A stretch of DNA of 64,000 nucleotides, from contig WTJI01000048.1 in the NCBI GenBank assembly GCA_011524905.1, positions 1 through 64,000 of the forward strand, read 5' to 3'. Shown here in pieces: positions 54,301-63,631 of the stretch (the first letter of the stretch is position 1; every line of letters starts with the position of its first letter). The position numbers and the translations under genes were made by a program. Below the pieces are notes generated by a model. It did no database searches. It had not been told where the DNA came from and saw only the letters and a program-made list of their open reading frames with translations. The DNA is from Flavobacteriales bacterium (GTDB lineage: Bacteria; Bacteroidota; Bacteroidia; Flavobacteriales; Flavobacteriaceae).

Positions 54301-54990
54301 ATGACCTATTGGGTAATCATTCTTGCCACTGCCGGATTTAGTATGTGGGTGAGTAACACGCTAAAAAGTAAGTTTCGAAAATATGCCAAGCAGCCACTTC
54401 AGAGTGGAATGTCTGGAAAAGAAATTGCTGAAAAAATGTTAACGGACCATGGTATCCGCGATGTAAAAGTTGTATCAACTCCTGGTATGCTAAGTGATCA
54501 TTACAATCCACGTACGAAAACTGTAAATTTAAGCGAAGGGGTCTTTAGTCAGTGTTCAGCTGCTGCCGCGGCAGTAGCTGCTCATGAGTGTGGTCATGCT
54601 GTTCAGCACGCTACTGGCTACGAATGGTTGCAGATGCGCTCCACTCTTGTTCCCGTTGTCAGTGTTGCTTCAAATTTATCAATGTGGGTTATTTTTGGCG
54701 GTCTAGCTGTGATGCAAACCATGCCACTTGGACAGACTGTTGCCATGATAGGCGTTGGTATGTTCGCATTAGGGACGCTATTTAGTTTTATCACTTTACC
54801 TGTTGAGTATGATGCGAGTAACCGTGCTCTAGCATGGCTACAGCGCAAACAGATTGTGACGCAAAGAGAAATGGAAGGTGCCCAAGATGCATTGAAATGG
54901 GCTGCCCGTACCTATGTTGTTGCCGCTATTGGGTCTTTGGCTACTTTGGTTTATTTTGCTTTGCGCGTTGCCGGGAATAGCCGTGATTAA
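54301..54990 (+). CDS. Membrane zinc metallopeptidase (YugP-like)
   Basis: A 229-residue membrane protein with a zinc-binding HECGHAVQH motif (His95, Glu96, His99) between an N-terminal membrane segment and later hydrophobic helices (about 120-160 and 205-222). This is the DUF/YugP group of neutral metallopeptidases, thought to act in membrane protein turnover. The stop abuts the stop of the convergent Lrp/AsnC gene (TAATTA). Confidence 0.9.
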   Translation: MTYWVIILATAGFSMWVSNTLKSKFRKYAKQPLQSGMSGKEIAEKMLTDHGIRDVKVVSTPGMLSDHYNPRTKTVNLSEGVFSQCSAAAAAVAAHECGHAVQHATGYEWLQMRSTLVPVVSVASNLSMWVIFGGLAVMQTMPLGQTVAMIGVGMFALGTLFSFITLPVEYDASNRALAWLQRKQIVTQREMEGAQDALKWAARTYVVAAIGSLATLVYFALRVAGNSRD

Positions 54991-55464
54991 TTACAGTTGT
55001 ATTTGACGTTGAATTTGTTGTTGTAGGGAAATATAGGTCTCTGTCCTGGAAATGCCCTCTATAGTTTGAATTTTCTGATTCAAAACTTCCATCAAGTGTG
55101 CATTATTTTTGCATAGTATCTTGACGAGAACACTCCAGTTTCCAGTCGTATAATGACATTCAGTAACTTCAGGTATTTTTTCAAGCTGTCTTACGGCCTC
55201 CATATTTCGCATGGCCTTATCCAGATAAATGCCTATAAATGCTAGGGTACGATAGCCTAACACGGTCGGATCAATTAATACTTGAGATCCCTTAATCAAC
55301 TTTGTTTTTTCCAATTTTTTTAGTCGCTGGTGTACTGCTGTCCCAGAAATACCAACTTCTCTTGCTATACTGTTGACAGGACAGCGTGCGTCTTCCATAA
55401 GACGCTTTAAAATTTTTTTGTCAATACCATCGAGTTGGATGGTTGCATCGTTTTGTGCTGTCAA
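54991..55464 (-). CDS. Lrp/AsnC-family transcriptional regulator
   Basis: 157 residues with the usual plan: an N-terminal HTH (LDGIDKKILKRLMEDARCPVNSIAREVGISGTAVHQRLKKLE, in short the VNSIAREVGISGTAVHQR helix-turn-helix) and a C-terminal RAM domain that binds amino acids (EVTECHYTTGNWSVLVKI). It is divergent from DUF423 and convergent with the peptidase. The regulated genes are unknown. Confidence 0.94.
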   Translation of the reverse strand: MTAQNDATIQLDGIDKKILKRLMEDARCPVNSIAREVGISGTAVHQRLKKLEKTKLIKGSQVLIDPTVLGYRTLAFIGIYLDKAMRNMEAVRQLEKIPEVTECHYTTGNWSVLVKILCKNNAHLMEVLNQKIQTIEGISRTETYISLQQQIQRQIQL

Positions 55465-55538
55465 GAGATTTGTTTTTGTGCTGATATAAAATTAGTATTT
55501 ATTCATGGAATTGATACTTTCGTAAGAAATAAAAGGAA

Positions 55539-55925
55539 ATGGAAAAAAGCTATCTCATATCAGGAGCGGTATTTGTCATGACAAGTATAATTTTGGGTGC
55601 TTTTGGGAGTCATGCTTTACGTCCTTTACTATCTGAAAATTCATTTTATGGCTACTCAGTAGCAACTACGTATTTGAGTTTTCAAGGAATAGGATTATTG
55701 CTGCTGGGTCTTATACAGTTACAGACAGGTAGCTTTCCGAACAGCATTTATTACTGTTTATTTATCGGTACGATTGTTTTTAGTGGAAGTATTTTGTTAC
55801 TGACAATAGGAAAATTATACGACTGGCCACTCTCCTTTATTGGACCACTAACACCCATCGGTGGGCTACTGCTAATTATAGGATGGGCACTAATGATCAA
55901 GCAATTATTGCCCCTAAAGTTTTGA
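55539..55925 (+). CDS. DUF423 membrane protein
   Basis: 128 residues with four membrane helices and the family motif LGAFGSHALRPLL in the first. DUF423 proteins are widespread inner-membrane proteins of unknown role. A near match to the promoter element (TACTTTCG) precedes it. It ends one base before the stop of hemD on the other strand. Confidence 0.9.
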   Translation: MEKSYLISGAVFVMTSIILGAFGSHALRPLLSENSFYGYSVATTYLSFQGIGLLLLGLIQLQTGSFPNSIYYCLFIGTIVFSGSILLLTIGKLYDWPLSFIGPLTPIGGLLLIIGWALMIKQLLPLKF

Positions 55926-55926
55926 T

Positions 55927-56670
55927 TTATTTACCTATTTGACTAATATACTTTTCAATAGCCATCGTCATTGAAGGTGTCTCTGGTGTGGGTGCTTTGA
56001 TATCAACTCGCAGCTTGGCTTGGTCTGCCGCTGCAATAGTAGAATTTCCATAAACGGCAATCCGTGTATTGTTTTGTTCAAAATCAGGAAAGTTTTTAAA
56101 CAATGATTCGATACCCGATGGACTGAAGAAAACAAGAATATCGTAATAAACATCTCTGAGGTCTGACAAATCACTAACAACTGTTTTATAGAGCTGGGCT
56201 CTTGTCCAGTCGATGTTCATTCTATCCAGTGCACTCGGTAATGAAGGTTTTAAAATATCAGAAGTTGGGAGAAGGTATTTCTCTTTCGCATATTTTTTGA
56301 AAGTACTTTCCAAGTCTTCGATTGATTTTTCTCCCACATAAATTTTACGTTTTCTGTACACTACATACTTCTGCAAATAATATGCGACAGCTTCAGACTG
56401 ACAAAAATATTTGGTTGAATCTGGAACCTTGTAGCGCATTTCTTCTGTTAATCTGAAAAAGTGATCAACCGCATTACGACTAGTTAAGATGATGTTATCA
56501 AAGTGGCTGAAGTCAATTTTTTGTTGACGAACTTCTTTGGCTTCGACACCTTCTACATGAATAAAGGGGCGGAAATCAATCTTGAGTTTATGTTTTTCTT
56601 TGAGACGCTGATAGGGCGATTTTTCTGTGGCGGGTTCTGGTTGTGATACCAAAATTGACTTTACTTTCAT
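55927..56670 (-). CDS. hemD: Uroporphyrinogen-III synthase
   Basis: It closes the tetrapyrrole ring in haem synthesis (247 residues). HemD is poorly conserved; support comes from the ILTSRNAVDHFF motif, FFSPSGIESLFKNFP, IAVYGNSTIAAA and the two-domain Rossmann-like pattern. The ATG at 56670 is preferred over a GTG three codons upstream. It follows the DUF4271 gene by 14 bases, an arrangement typical of flavobacteria. Confidence 0.9.
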   Translation of the reverse strand: MKVKSILVSQPEPATEKSPYQRLKEKHKLKIDFRPFIHVEGVEAKEVRQQKIDFSHFDNIILTSRNAVDHFFRLTEEMRYKVPDSTKYFCQSEAVAYYLQKYVVYRKRKIYVGEKSIEDLESTFKKYAKEKYLLPTSDILKPSLPSALDRMNIDWTRAQLYKTVVSDLSDLRDVYYDILVFFSPSGIESLFKNFPDFEQNNTRIAVYGNSTIAAADQAKLRVDIKAPTPETPSMTMAIEKYISQIGK

Positions 56671-56684
56671 AAGGGTCACTTTTG

Positions 56685-57350
56685 TTAGATTAGGGTAGTA
56701 TGAATGACTTTATATACCCAAATCCAAGGAGCTATTTTCGAAATGCAAATATACAAAAACAAATAGAAAGTGTTTCTAGGATTTCTTTTAATAGCCCAAA
56801 AGTAGGAGTGGATTTGAATAAGCAAATTAGGAATCAAAAAAAGTCCCAAACCAAGTTTAAACAAGAAATTTTGATTATCAAATACACCGTATACAAAAAT
56901 CAAACAAATACCAAATACAACTAGAGCTAAACTTGCGTAGTAAGAAAGTGTGCGGAACAAGATTCCTTGCATTACAGATTGTATATCAAAAAGCCATCCT
57001 ATGAAACGAGCCAATAAATATCGACTTAATGTTATAAGCAGGATACATCCTAAAGCGAGTATAAAGACACGACTTGAATAGACTGACTCCGTGTAAAATG
57101 CAACCAGGATGCAACTAAAGAGACTGTAGATAAAAATGGAAAGCAAGTACAAGCCCAAAGAGAAAGACCTAACAAAAGAAATATCACGGTCGTTGCCGTA
57201 GATGCGCAGATAAGATGAGAAATCAAAAAAACGGATAAAATAATTGGCTTCGGCTTTATTCTTTAGGTACAACTGACGAATGCCAAAAAAGACTAACAAA
57301 AAAAGTAAGAATATCCAAACCGTATTATTATATGACTTTTCGATCCACAT
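56685..57350 (-). CDS. DUF4271 membrane protein
   Basis: About 221 residues from ATG 57350 (MWIEKSYNN), with six to seven membrane helices. The first conserved motif reads FDFSSYLRIYGND. DUF4271 is a Bacteroidota family of unknown function nearly always beside hemD. The open frame extends 15 codons upstream to another start, but those codons reach towards the promoter of the divergent gene. Confidence 0.87.
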   Translation of the reverse strand: MWIEKSYNNTVWIFLLFLLVFFGIRQLYLKNKAEANYFIRFFDFSSYLRIYGNDRDISFVRSFSLGLYLLSIFIYSLFSCILVAFYTESVYSSRVFILALGCILLITLSRYLLARFIGWLFDIQSVMQGILFRTLSYYASLALVVFGICLIFVYGVFDNQNFLFKLGLGLFLIPNLLIQIHSYFWAIKRNPRNTFYLFLYICISKIAPWIWVYKVIHTTLI

Positions 57351-57405
57351 GAAAACAAAAATAAAGCTTTCCGCTGACCCAATAGGCGAAATCAATCGAA
57401 CTCAT

Positions 57406-57413
57406 TACTTTTG
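57406..57413 (+). promoter_or_regulatory. Promoter -7 element of the polyprenol glycosyltransferase operon
   Basis: TACTTTTG matches TAnnTTTG exactly and ends 5 bases before the ATG at 57419. Transcripts starting at the usual distance would be leaderless. Confidence 0.5.
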
Positions 57414-57418
57414 GACCG

Positions 57419-58132
57419 ATGAATAATTATTTGGTTATCGTACCGACATATAATGAAGCGGATAATATTGAGTCTTTTTTGAAGACAGTTTTAGTGCTTC
57501 CCGAACACTATGCGGTATTGGTTGTTGATGATGGGTCACCAGATGGTACAGCCCAAATAGTATCAACTTTACAAAAAAAATATCCTCAGCGTCTTTTTTT
57601 GGAAAATAGAACTAAAAAAGAAGGCTTAGGCCGAGCCTATCTTCATGGTTTTAAATGGGCTCTCGCTGCTGATTATGATTTTGTAATCCAGATGGACGCT
57701 GATTTTTCTCACAACCCTGTCTCACTAAAAAAGTTTATCCAAGCTTTTGAAACAGGACATGATTTGGTAGTAGGCTCAAGGTATTCAAATGGGGTTTCGG
57801 TTGTCAATTGGCCTATCAGCAGGATTCTTCTTTCCTATTTTGCTTCAAAATATGTTCAATGGATAACGCAATTACCCATAAAAGATCCTACTGCTGGTTT
57901 TGTAGGTTATCGTCGAAAAGTACTGGATTCACTGAATCTAGATGCAATCCAGTATGTTGGTTATGCTTTTCAGATTGAAATGAAATACAAAATTTGGAAA
58001 AAGGGATTCTCTTGGATAGAAATCCCGATTATTTTTAGAAACAGAACACAAGGGCAATCAAAAATGAGTGGGTCAATCATTTGGGAGGCCTTGATTGGGG
58101 TTTTATTTTTACCCTTCAGAAAAGAAAAGTAA
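57419..58132 (+). CDS. Polyprenol-phosphate mannosyltransferase-like glycosyltransferase (GT2)
   Basis: A 237-residue GT2 enzyme like dolichol-phosphate mannose synthase. Motifs: VPTYNEADNIE, VVDDGSPDGTA, QMDADFSHNP (metal-binding Asp-x-Asp), VGSRYSNG and PTAGFVGYRR. It has no large membrane domain, only a weak hydrophobic end. It probably loads a sugar onto a polyprenyl carrier for protein or lipopolysaccharide glycosylation. The pyrC gene follows after one base. Confidence 0.92.
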   Translation: MNNYLVIVPTYNEADNIESFLKTVLVLPEHYAVLVVDDGSPDGTAQIVSTLQKKYPQRLFLENRTKKEGLGRAYLHGFKWALAADYDFVIQMDADFSHNPVSLKKFIQAFETGHDLVVGSRYSNGVSVVNWPISRILLSYFASKYVQWITQLPIKDPTAGFVGYRRKVLDSLNLDAIQYVGYAFQIEMKYKIWKKGFSWIEIPIIFRNRTQGQSKMSGSIIWEALIGVLFLPFRKEK

Positions 58133-58133
58133 A

Positions 58134-59471
58134 ATGGAAAGTATTTTAATTCAAGGCGCCACAGTAGTCAATGAAGGTCAAACTAAGTCTGTGGATGTTC
58201 GGATTGAAGGGGAGCGAATTACCCAAGTGGCTCAACATATTGATCCAAAAGAAAAAGACAAATTGATCGATGCAAAAGGATTGCACTTATTACCGGGGTT
58301 GATTGATGATCAAGTACATTTCCGTGAACCAGGTCTCACTCATAAAGCAGATATCGCTTCCGAATCTCAAGCCGCCATTGCAGGTGGTATTACTTCATTT
58401 ATTGAAATGCCCAATACCCAACCACAGACTACATCTGTTCAGGCCATGAATGAAAAATTTCAATTGGCTTCGGGTAGAGCAGCTGCCAATTATTCATTCA
58501 TGTTTGGTGGTACCAACGACAATCTGAACGAAATTCTTAATGTTGATCCTACCCAAGTGGCAGGTTTGAAGTTATTCTTAGGTTCCTCAACAGGCAATAT
58601 GTTGGTAGACCAACCTGAGGTGCTGGAGAAAATTTTTTCAAGTACCAATTTGGTGATCTCCGTTCATTGTGAGGACGAACAAACCATTAAAGAGAATACA
58701 GCTCACTACAAATCCATTTATGGAGAAGATATTCCTGTAGAACTTCATCCTCTCATCCGAAGCGAAGAAGCCTGCTATCTTTCTTCATCACAAGCCATTG
58801 CTTTAGCCAAAAAAACAGGTGCACGTTTACATGTTTTTCATTTGTCTACAGCTAAGGAAACGGATTTATTTGACAACAGCATTCCCCTCGAGGAAAAGAA
58901 AATAACAGCTGAGGTTTGTGTTCATCATTTGTGGTTCTCTGATAAGGATTATGCCGATAAACAAACACGAATTAAATGGAATCCAGCTGTAAAAACCCAA
59001 GCTGATCAAGATGGTTTGTGGGCAGCGCTAAATGATGATCGAATTGATGTGTTGGCTACTGATCATGCACCTCACACATTAGTTGAAAAGCAAAATCCAT
59101 ACACCCAAGCTCCCTCTGGCGGACCATTAGTCCAACACGCACTACTTGCCTTACTTACTGCTGCTAAAAACGGTAAAATATCTCTTGAAAAATTAGTTCA
59201 AAAAGCCTGTCACAATCCTGCTATTTTATTTGATATTAAAGATCGCGGCTTTTTAAGACCAGGTTATTATGCTGACATGGTATTGGTAGATCTACAAGGA
59301 AAAACGCATGTTACCAAAGCTAACTTACTTTATAAGTGTCAGTGGTCACCTTTTGAAGGGACTGTTTTTGATGCTAGAATTCACAGTACTTTTGTCAATG
59401 GAACGCTTGCTTACGCTGACGGAAAAGTTTTAAATGTAAATGCAGGAAAAAAATTAGAATTTGACCGATGA
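58134..59471 (+). CDS. pyrC: Dihydroorotase
   Basis: A zinc amidohydrolase of pyrimidine synthesis (445 residues from ATG 58134; the frame upstream lies within the glycosyltransferase gene). Motifs: DDQVHFREPGLTHKAD, EMPNTQPQT, LKLFLGSSTG with the carboxylated Lys, VHCEDEQ, HVFHLSTA and ATDHAPHTL. In the first motif the usual D-x-H-x-H reads D-D-Q-V-H, so the first metal-binding His is Gln; this may be a group trait. It overlaps the DUF4296 gene by 4 bases. Confidence 0.93.
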   Translation: MESILIQGATVVNEGQTKSVDVRIEGERITQVAQHIDPKEKDKLIDAKGLHLLPGLIDDQVHFREPGLTHKADIASESQAAIAGGITSFIEMPNTQPQTTSVQAMNEKFQLASGRAAANYSFMFGGTNDNLNEILNVDPTQVAGLKLFLGSSTGNMLVDQPEVLEKIFSSTNLVISVHCEDEQTIKENTAHYKSIYGEDIPVELHPLIRSEEACYLSSSQAIALAKKTGARLHVFHLSTAKETDLFDNSIPLEEKKITAEVCVHHLWFSDKDYADKQTRIKWNPAVKTQADQDGLWAALNDDRIDVLATDHAPHTLVEKQNPYTQAPSGGPLVQHALLALLTAAKNGKISLEKLVQKACHNPAILFDIKDRGFLRPGYYADMVLVDLQGKTHVTKANLLYKCQWSPFEGTVFDARIHSTFVNGTLAYADGKVLNVNAGKKLEFDR

Positions 59472-59839
59472 TGAAAATACGTCTGTTTTTGGTGGTTTTT
59501 ATGGCGCAACTTTGGGGACAATGTGCAACTGAGTTGATCGCCAAACCAGATAATTTGATTCCTGAAAAGCAAATGATTGGAATCCAAGTTGACCTCGGAT
59601 TGATGGAAGTCATTCAAAAGCAGTATCGCGGTGAGATTCGTAATGACTCATTATTGGGCTTACCGTATATTTATCAGAAGTATAAGATTGACTGTCTTCA
59701 GCTTCTTAATTCAGAAGCTTACTATGCCCAAAATCCAAAGAAGTACGCTCGAATCTACTTGCAAATCAAACATGCGCTTGACAAGAAAGTTGATAGTCTC
59801 AACCGTGTAATTCAGCAGACAAAGAAAAAATCAAACTAG
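59468..59839 (+). CDS. DUF4296 lipoprotein
   Basis: 123 residues. A short signal with MAQLWGQC gives a lipidated Cys at about 19. The DUF4296 pattern is clear: KPDNLIPEKQM, then YIYQKYKIDCLQLLNSEAYYA, then a helical end (YLQIKHALDKKVDSLNRVIQ). The function is unknown. The ATGA overlap ties it to pyrC. Its stop shares the palindrome CTAG with the convergent gene. Confidence 0.9.
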   Translation: MMKIRLFLVVFMAQLWGQCATELIAKPDNLIPEKQMIGIQVDLGLMEVIQKQYRGEIRNDSLLGLPYIYQKYKIDCLQLLNSEAYYAQNPKKYARIYLQIKHALDKKVDSLNRVIQQTKKKSN

Positions 59840-60831
59840 TTGGATTTCCTTAACAATTGAGACAGCTCTTTTTCTAAATCATCATACGTAAAATCTTTAC
59901 TGGTTTCAGTAATCTGGTTTCCGTTGTAGATGGACGTTGCACTCAAGCTATGAATCAATGCCCGAGAAAGTCTTCGTTTGCGGCCGAATAAACGCAAAAG
60001 TTGTTCTAACTTATAAATAAGCCAAAGCTGTTTCTGGGATAGTTTTTTTATTTTAGGCGGGTGCGATAAATTTTTGGATATTTTTTCAAAAAACTGTTGG
60101 TAGGTCCAATTTTCTGAAACTAAGATAAAACGTCTTTTGTGAATACTGTCATCATAAATCCAATGTGCTGCTCTCACTACGTCATTAATGGAAACAAAGC
60201 CTGTACTACCCGAACTTACAAAAGTTCTCGGACCCTTGGTATGAGAAAGTATTTGTTGGAGCGGACTTTGATAATGCTCTAAACCCAAAATCACCCCAGG
60301 ATTTAATATCGCGCCTCGAAGTCCTTCTTCCATAGCTTTCCAAACCTCAAGTTCAGCTAGGTGCTTGGTATAAGCATAAGCTGTATGCGTTTCGTCTTTA
60401 TTCCAGGTGTGGTTTGTGTCGATTGTTTTGCCCTTGTTCGCATTACCCAATGCAGCAATGGAACTGATGTAGCCAAACCATTCTATTTTATTTTTCTGGG
60501 CTAGATTGAGCATTTGTATGGTACCATTAACATTGGTCGCCATCATTTTTTCTTCTCTCCCAGGGAAAAGAGACACCAACGCAGCACAATGAAAAACTTT
60601 TGTAACACCTTGATAAGCTTCCTCCAGGGATGCCCAGTCATTTAGGTTGGCCTTTCGCCATTTGATGTCTTGCAAGTGTTTGGGAGTTAAGGATTGGTTT
60701 TCCAGAAAAAACACTGTTTCTTCTTTTTTCTTTTCATTGCGATAAATAGCAATGATAGGTTGATTCGAATGGAGAAAGGAAGCTAGCAAATGCCGCCCAA
60801 CAAATCCAGTCGCTCCTGTTATCATTAGCAT
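59836..60831 (-). CDS. NAD-dependent epimerase/dehydratase (extended SDR)
   Basis: 331 residues from ATG 60831, with a second ATG two codons later. Cofactor motif TGATGFVGRH, then HCAALVSLFP, SSIAALGN and the catalytic YAYTK (Tyr-x-x-x-Lys). It resembles dihydroflavonol-4-reductase-like or sugar/steroid dehydrogenases; the substrate is unknown. It lies between pyrC-DUF4296 and tyrS, as in other flavobacteria. Confidence 0.9.
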   Translation of the reverse strand: MLMITGATGFVGRHLLASFLHSNQPIIAIYRNEKKKEETVFFLENQSLTPKHLQDIKWRKANLNDWASLEEAYQGVTKVFHCAALVSLFPGREEKMMATNVNGTIQMLNLAQKNKIEWFGYISSIAALGNANKGKTIDTNHTWNKDETHTAYAYTKHLAELEVWKAMEEGLRGAILNPGVILGLEHYQSPLQQILSHTKGPRTFVSSGSTGFVSINDVVRAAHWIYDDSIHKRRFILVSENWTYQQFFEKISKNLSHPPKIKKLSQKQLWLIYKLEQLLRLFGRKRRLSRALIHSLSATSIYNGNQITETSKDFTYDDLEKELSQLLRKSN

Positions 60832-60882
60832 CCCCAAAACTAAGGAAATAAAGTGGTGGTTTTTTCTTTGCGCCTATAAATC

Positions 60883-60890
60883 TATCTTTG
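60883..60890 (+). promoter_or_regulatory. Promoter -7 element of tyrS
   Basis: TATCTTTG matches TAnnTTTG exactly, with 17 bases to the tyrS ATG: the same octamer and nearly the same distance as for rpoN and asnS. Confidence 0.6.
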
Positions 60891-60907
60891 CTTTTCAAAA
60901 AGATATC

Positions 60908-62203
60908 ATGCCGTACAATTTTGTAGAAGCATTGCGTTGGAGAGGACTCATCCACGACATCATGCCTGAGACAGAAGACTATTTGAATGCCAACCAAGTA
61001 ACGGGTTACATCGGATTTGATCCAACTGCAGATTCCCTCCACATTGGTAGTTTGGTGCAAATCCTTATTCTTATGCACTTTCAAAAAGCAGGGCACCGAC
61101 CTGTGGCTCTTGTCGGTGGCGCTACAGGTATGATTGGTGATCCGTCTGGAAAATCAGATGAACGAAATCTCTTAGATACTGAAACTCTTCAAAAAAATTG
61201 TGCAGGGATTCAACGACAACTCGAGCGTTTTTTGGATTTTGATAATCAATCAGAAAATGCTGCCGTCTTGGTAAATAATTACGATTGGATGAAAGACTAC
61301 AGCTTGATTGACTTTTCACGGGACATTGGAAAACACTTGACAGTCAACTATATGATGTCTAAAGACTCGGTAAAAAAACGCCTCGGTTCTGATGCCAAAG
61401 TGGGCATGTCATTTACTGAGTTTACATACCAATTGCTACAGGGTTATGATTTTTTGTATTTGTATGAAAATATGAACTGTAAAATTCAAATGGGTGGAAG
61501 TGATCAGTGGGGTAACATTACAACGGGAACCGAACTCATCAGAAGAAAATCAAGCGGTAAGGCTTTTGCAATAACTTGCCCTTTAATTACCAAGGCAGAT
61601 GGTACTAAGTTTGGCAAGACTGAAGGGGGTAATATTTGGTTGGATAAAAAAAGAACTTCTCCCTACAAATTTTATCAATATTGGCTCAATACTTCGGACG
61701 AAGATGCAAAGAATTATATCAAAATTTTCACCTTTTTATCTCAAGCGGAAGTAACTACCATGATAGCGCAGCACGAAGAAAAACCGCACTTTCGATTGCT
61801 CCAAAAGCAATTGGCTGCTGCTGTGACAGCGTTAGTTCACGGGAAAGAAGAACTTGAAAGTGCTGAAAAAGCTTCTGCTATTCTATTTGGTAAATCGACC
61901 GAAACAGATCTCAAAGCCTTAGATTCTCAAACTTTTTTGGATATTTTCGAAGGGGTGCCACAAGCGGAGATTCCCGTAGCTGATTTTGAAACTGGAATGG
62001 ATATGATTGCTGCACTGGCAGGTCAATCTCAGTTTTTGACATCTAATGGTGAGGCAAGAAGAGCATTGAAAGAAAATTCAATCTCAGTCAATAAGAAAAA
62101 AGTAACAGAAGATTATCGTATTGGAAAAGAAGATATGATTGCCGATCAGTATGTTCTGTTACAACGTGGTAAAAAGAACTACTTTATTCTCCGTGGTGTG
62201 TAG
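60908..62203 (+). CDS. tyrS: Tyrosine--tRNA ligase
   Basis: A class Ic synthetase (431 residues). The HIGH-type motif is DSLHIGSLVQ, the tyrosine-binding region is GGSDQWGNITTG, and the KMSKS-type motif is KFGKTEGG. The C-terminal S4 RNA-binding domain contains NGEARRALKENSISVN. Its end overlaps the convergent LuxE-like gene by 20 bases. Confidence 0.97.
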   Translation: MPYNFVEALRWRGLIHDIMPETEDYLNANQVTGYIGFDPTADSLHIGSLVQILILMHFQKAGHRPVALVGGATGMIGDPSGKSDERNLLDTETLQKNCAGIQRQLERFLDFDNQSENAAVLVNNYDWMKDYSLIDFSRDIGKHLTVNYMMSKDSVKKRLGSDAKVGMSFTEFTYQLLQGYDFLYLYENMNCKIQMGGSDQWGNITTGTELIRRKSSGKAFAITCPLITKADGTKFGKTEGGNIWLDKKRTSPYKFYQYWLNTSDEDAKNYIKIFTFLSQAEVTTMIAQHEEKPHFRLLQKQLAAAVTALVHGKEELESAEKASAILFGKSTETDLKALDSQTFLDIFEGVPQAEIPVADFETGMDMIAALAGQSQFLTSNGEARRALKENSISVNKKKVTEDYRIGKEDMIADQYVLLQRGKKNYFILRGV

Positions 62204-63191
62204 CAGCTCCAGCCATCAAATTACACCCTCTAATTTCGGCTGTATCGAACCGGCCCAATACGTCGAAATTTCCAGTCCCACTTCGTTTACCGAGGTCTTG
62301 GGTAGCGATGAAAGCGCAACTGTTTTGGTTGGCTAAATCAATAATATTCAATCCGCCCGTTTGCCCATTTGGCAGTGTAGAAAAAGGATCTGACGGGTCG
62401 CGTATCACAACTTGCATCCATGGGGGTGGGACAAATTTACCCGCAATTTGAGCATAGGCTTGCGACAGTAGTTCGGTCATACCGTATTCTGAGTGAATGT
62501 TGCGGCAACCTAAGTTGTCTTTTAAAACAGTATGTAATTCACTACGAACCATTTCTTTCTTACGACCTTTCATCCCACCAGTTTCTATGACAGTTGTATA
62601 GTGGAGAGACTGGGGAAAGGCGGCCGCAAAATCAAGTAAGGCAAATGAAACACCAATGAGTAATGTCGGTTGTTGTTGGGCTTCCAACTGTTTTATTTGA
62701 TCTGATAGGGCTTGAAAATTATCTAAATAAAACCCACTTTCAGTCCGTCGACTTTGACGAATCAAATCAGAAACCATATAAACCAAAGAGGCATCATTTC
62801 TCTCTAAGTAAGAGGGAAGGAGTGCTAGGATAACCCAGTCCTTTGGTGAGCCGTATTGTCTTTTGAAAGCTGATCTAAAACTATTTTGGTACAAACTTAA
62901 ATCAGATATGAAATGTTGTGCTGATGCCTGGGCAGTGGTTTGACTGGATCGAAAAACCATTTCAATTTCTTTTTCTTGTGTTAAAATACGACGTGATTTG
63001 AACAAAGATATAGGTAGAAAAGGAAGATTTTCTATACTCGTTACAGCACTCGGTGGGCGGTTGATCAGGTCACAATAGGCTCGAAAAACTGAATTATTGT
63101 CGTATTGATATGTTAGCGTATAATGGACAGCATCTTCAAAAATATCTTGAGAGGAAATGGTATCGAGAGCAGAAAAAGGGAGTGGATTCAT
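62184..63191 (-). CDS. LuxE-like acyl-protein synthetase / acyltransferase
   Basis: 335 residues related to LuxE and phenylacetate-CoA-ligase-like adenylating enzymes. Seen are FLPISLFKSRRI, VFRSSQTTAQ (phosphate-loop-like Ser/Thr stretch), LIGVSFALLDF, ETGGMKGRKKEM and SEYGMTELLSQAY, the usual adenylation motif (Y-G-x-T-E). It could activate an acyl or aryl acid in the cytoplasm; the acceptor is unknown. It starts directly after the T9SS mini-protein stop. Confidence 0.85.
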   Translation of the reverse strand: MNPLPFSALDTISSQDIFEDAVHYTLTYQYDNNSVFRAYCDLINRPPSAVTSIENLPFLPISLFKSRRILTQEKEIEMVFRSSQTTAQASAQHFISDLSLYQNSFRSAFKRQYGSPKDWVILALLPSYLERNDASLVYMVSDLIRQSRRTESGFYLDNFQALSDQIKQLEAQQQPTLLIGVSFALLDFAAAFPQSLHYTTVIETGGMKGRKKEMVRSELHTVLKDNLGCRNIHSEYGMTELLSQAYAQIAGKFVPPPWMQVVIRDPSDPFSTLPNGQTGGLNIIDLANQNSCAFIATQDLGKRSGTGNFDVLGRFDTAEIRGCNLMAGAATHHGE

Positions 63192-63542
63192 TTATTTGAC
63201 AACGAGCCTTTGAATCCCTGTTTTTTGGTCTTGTGTGACCTGAAACAAATAAATACCCGTTTTCAACTGATCAAGATGAATCATTTTCTCTTGGGTTGTC
63301 AATTGATATTCAACTTCGCCCATAATATTATAAATGATAATCTCCTTTGGACTGGTACTGGGACATTTTAAAAATAATGGTCCTTGGTCATATGGATTGG
63401 GATAAATAGAAAATATTAACTGGGGCTGCTTATCTGTAGGAAGGGGATTGTTTTCGAGCGATATAGCGGCGTCTAAAGGAGGAGCGAAAGCAAGCCAACC
63501 TAGCAAGAAAAAAATATAAGATTTGATTTTAAGATATTTCAT
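63192..63542 (-). CDS. Minimal T9SS type A sorting-domain protein
   Basis: 116 residues: a signal peptide (1-25, ending LDAA), a short linker, and a type A sorting domain from about 43 to the end (FSIYPNPYDQGP, IIIYNIMGEVEY, LDQLKTGIYLFQV). There is no room for a separate cargo domain. It may be a small surface peptide, a decoy or competitor for the T9SS, or a signal to the cell. It stands directly before the LuxE-like gene and divergent from the response regulator. Confidence 0.85.
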   Translation of the reverse strand: MKYLKIKSYIFFLLGWLAFAPPLDAAISLENNPLPTDKQPQLIFSIYPNPYDQGPLFLKCPSTSPKEIIIYNIMGEVEYQLTTQEKMIHLDQLKTGIYLFQVTQDQKTGIQRLVVK

Positions 63543-63631
63543 GAGGCAATATTCAATCTAAAATAAGATTTTTTAGGTTTAGATAAGTTTATTTTTCTCT
63601 TAAATTTAAAGATTAGGTAACATTCATGTAG

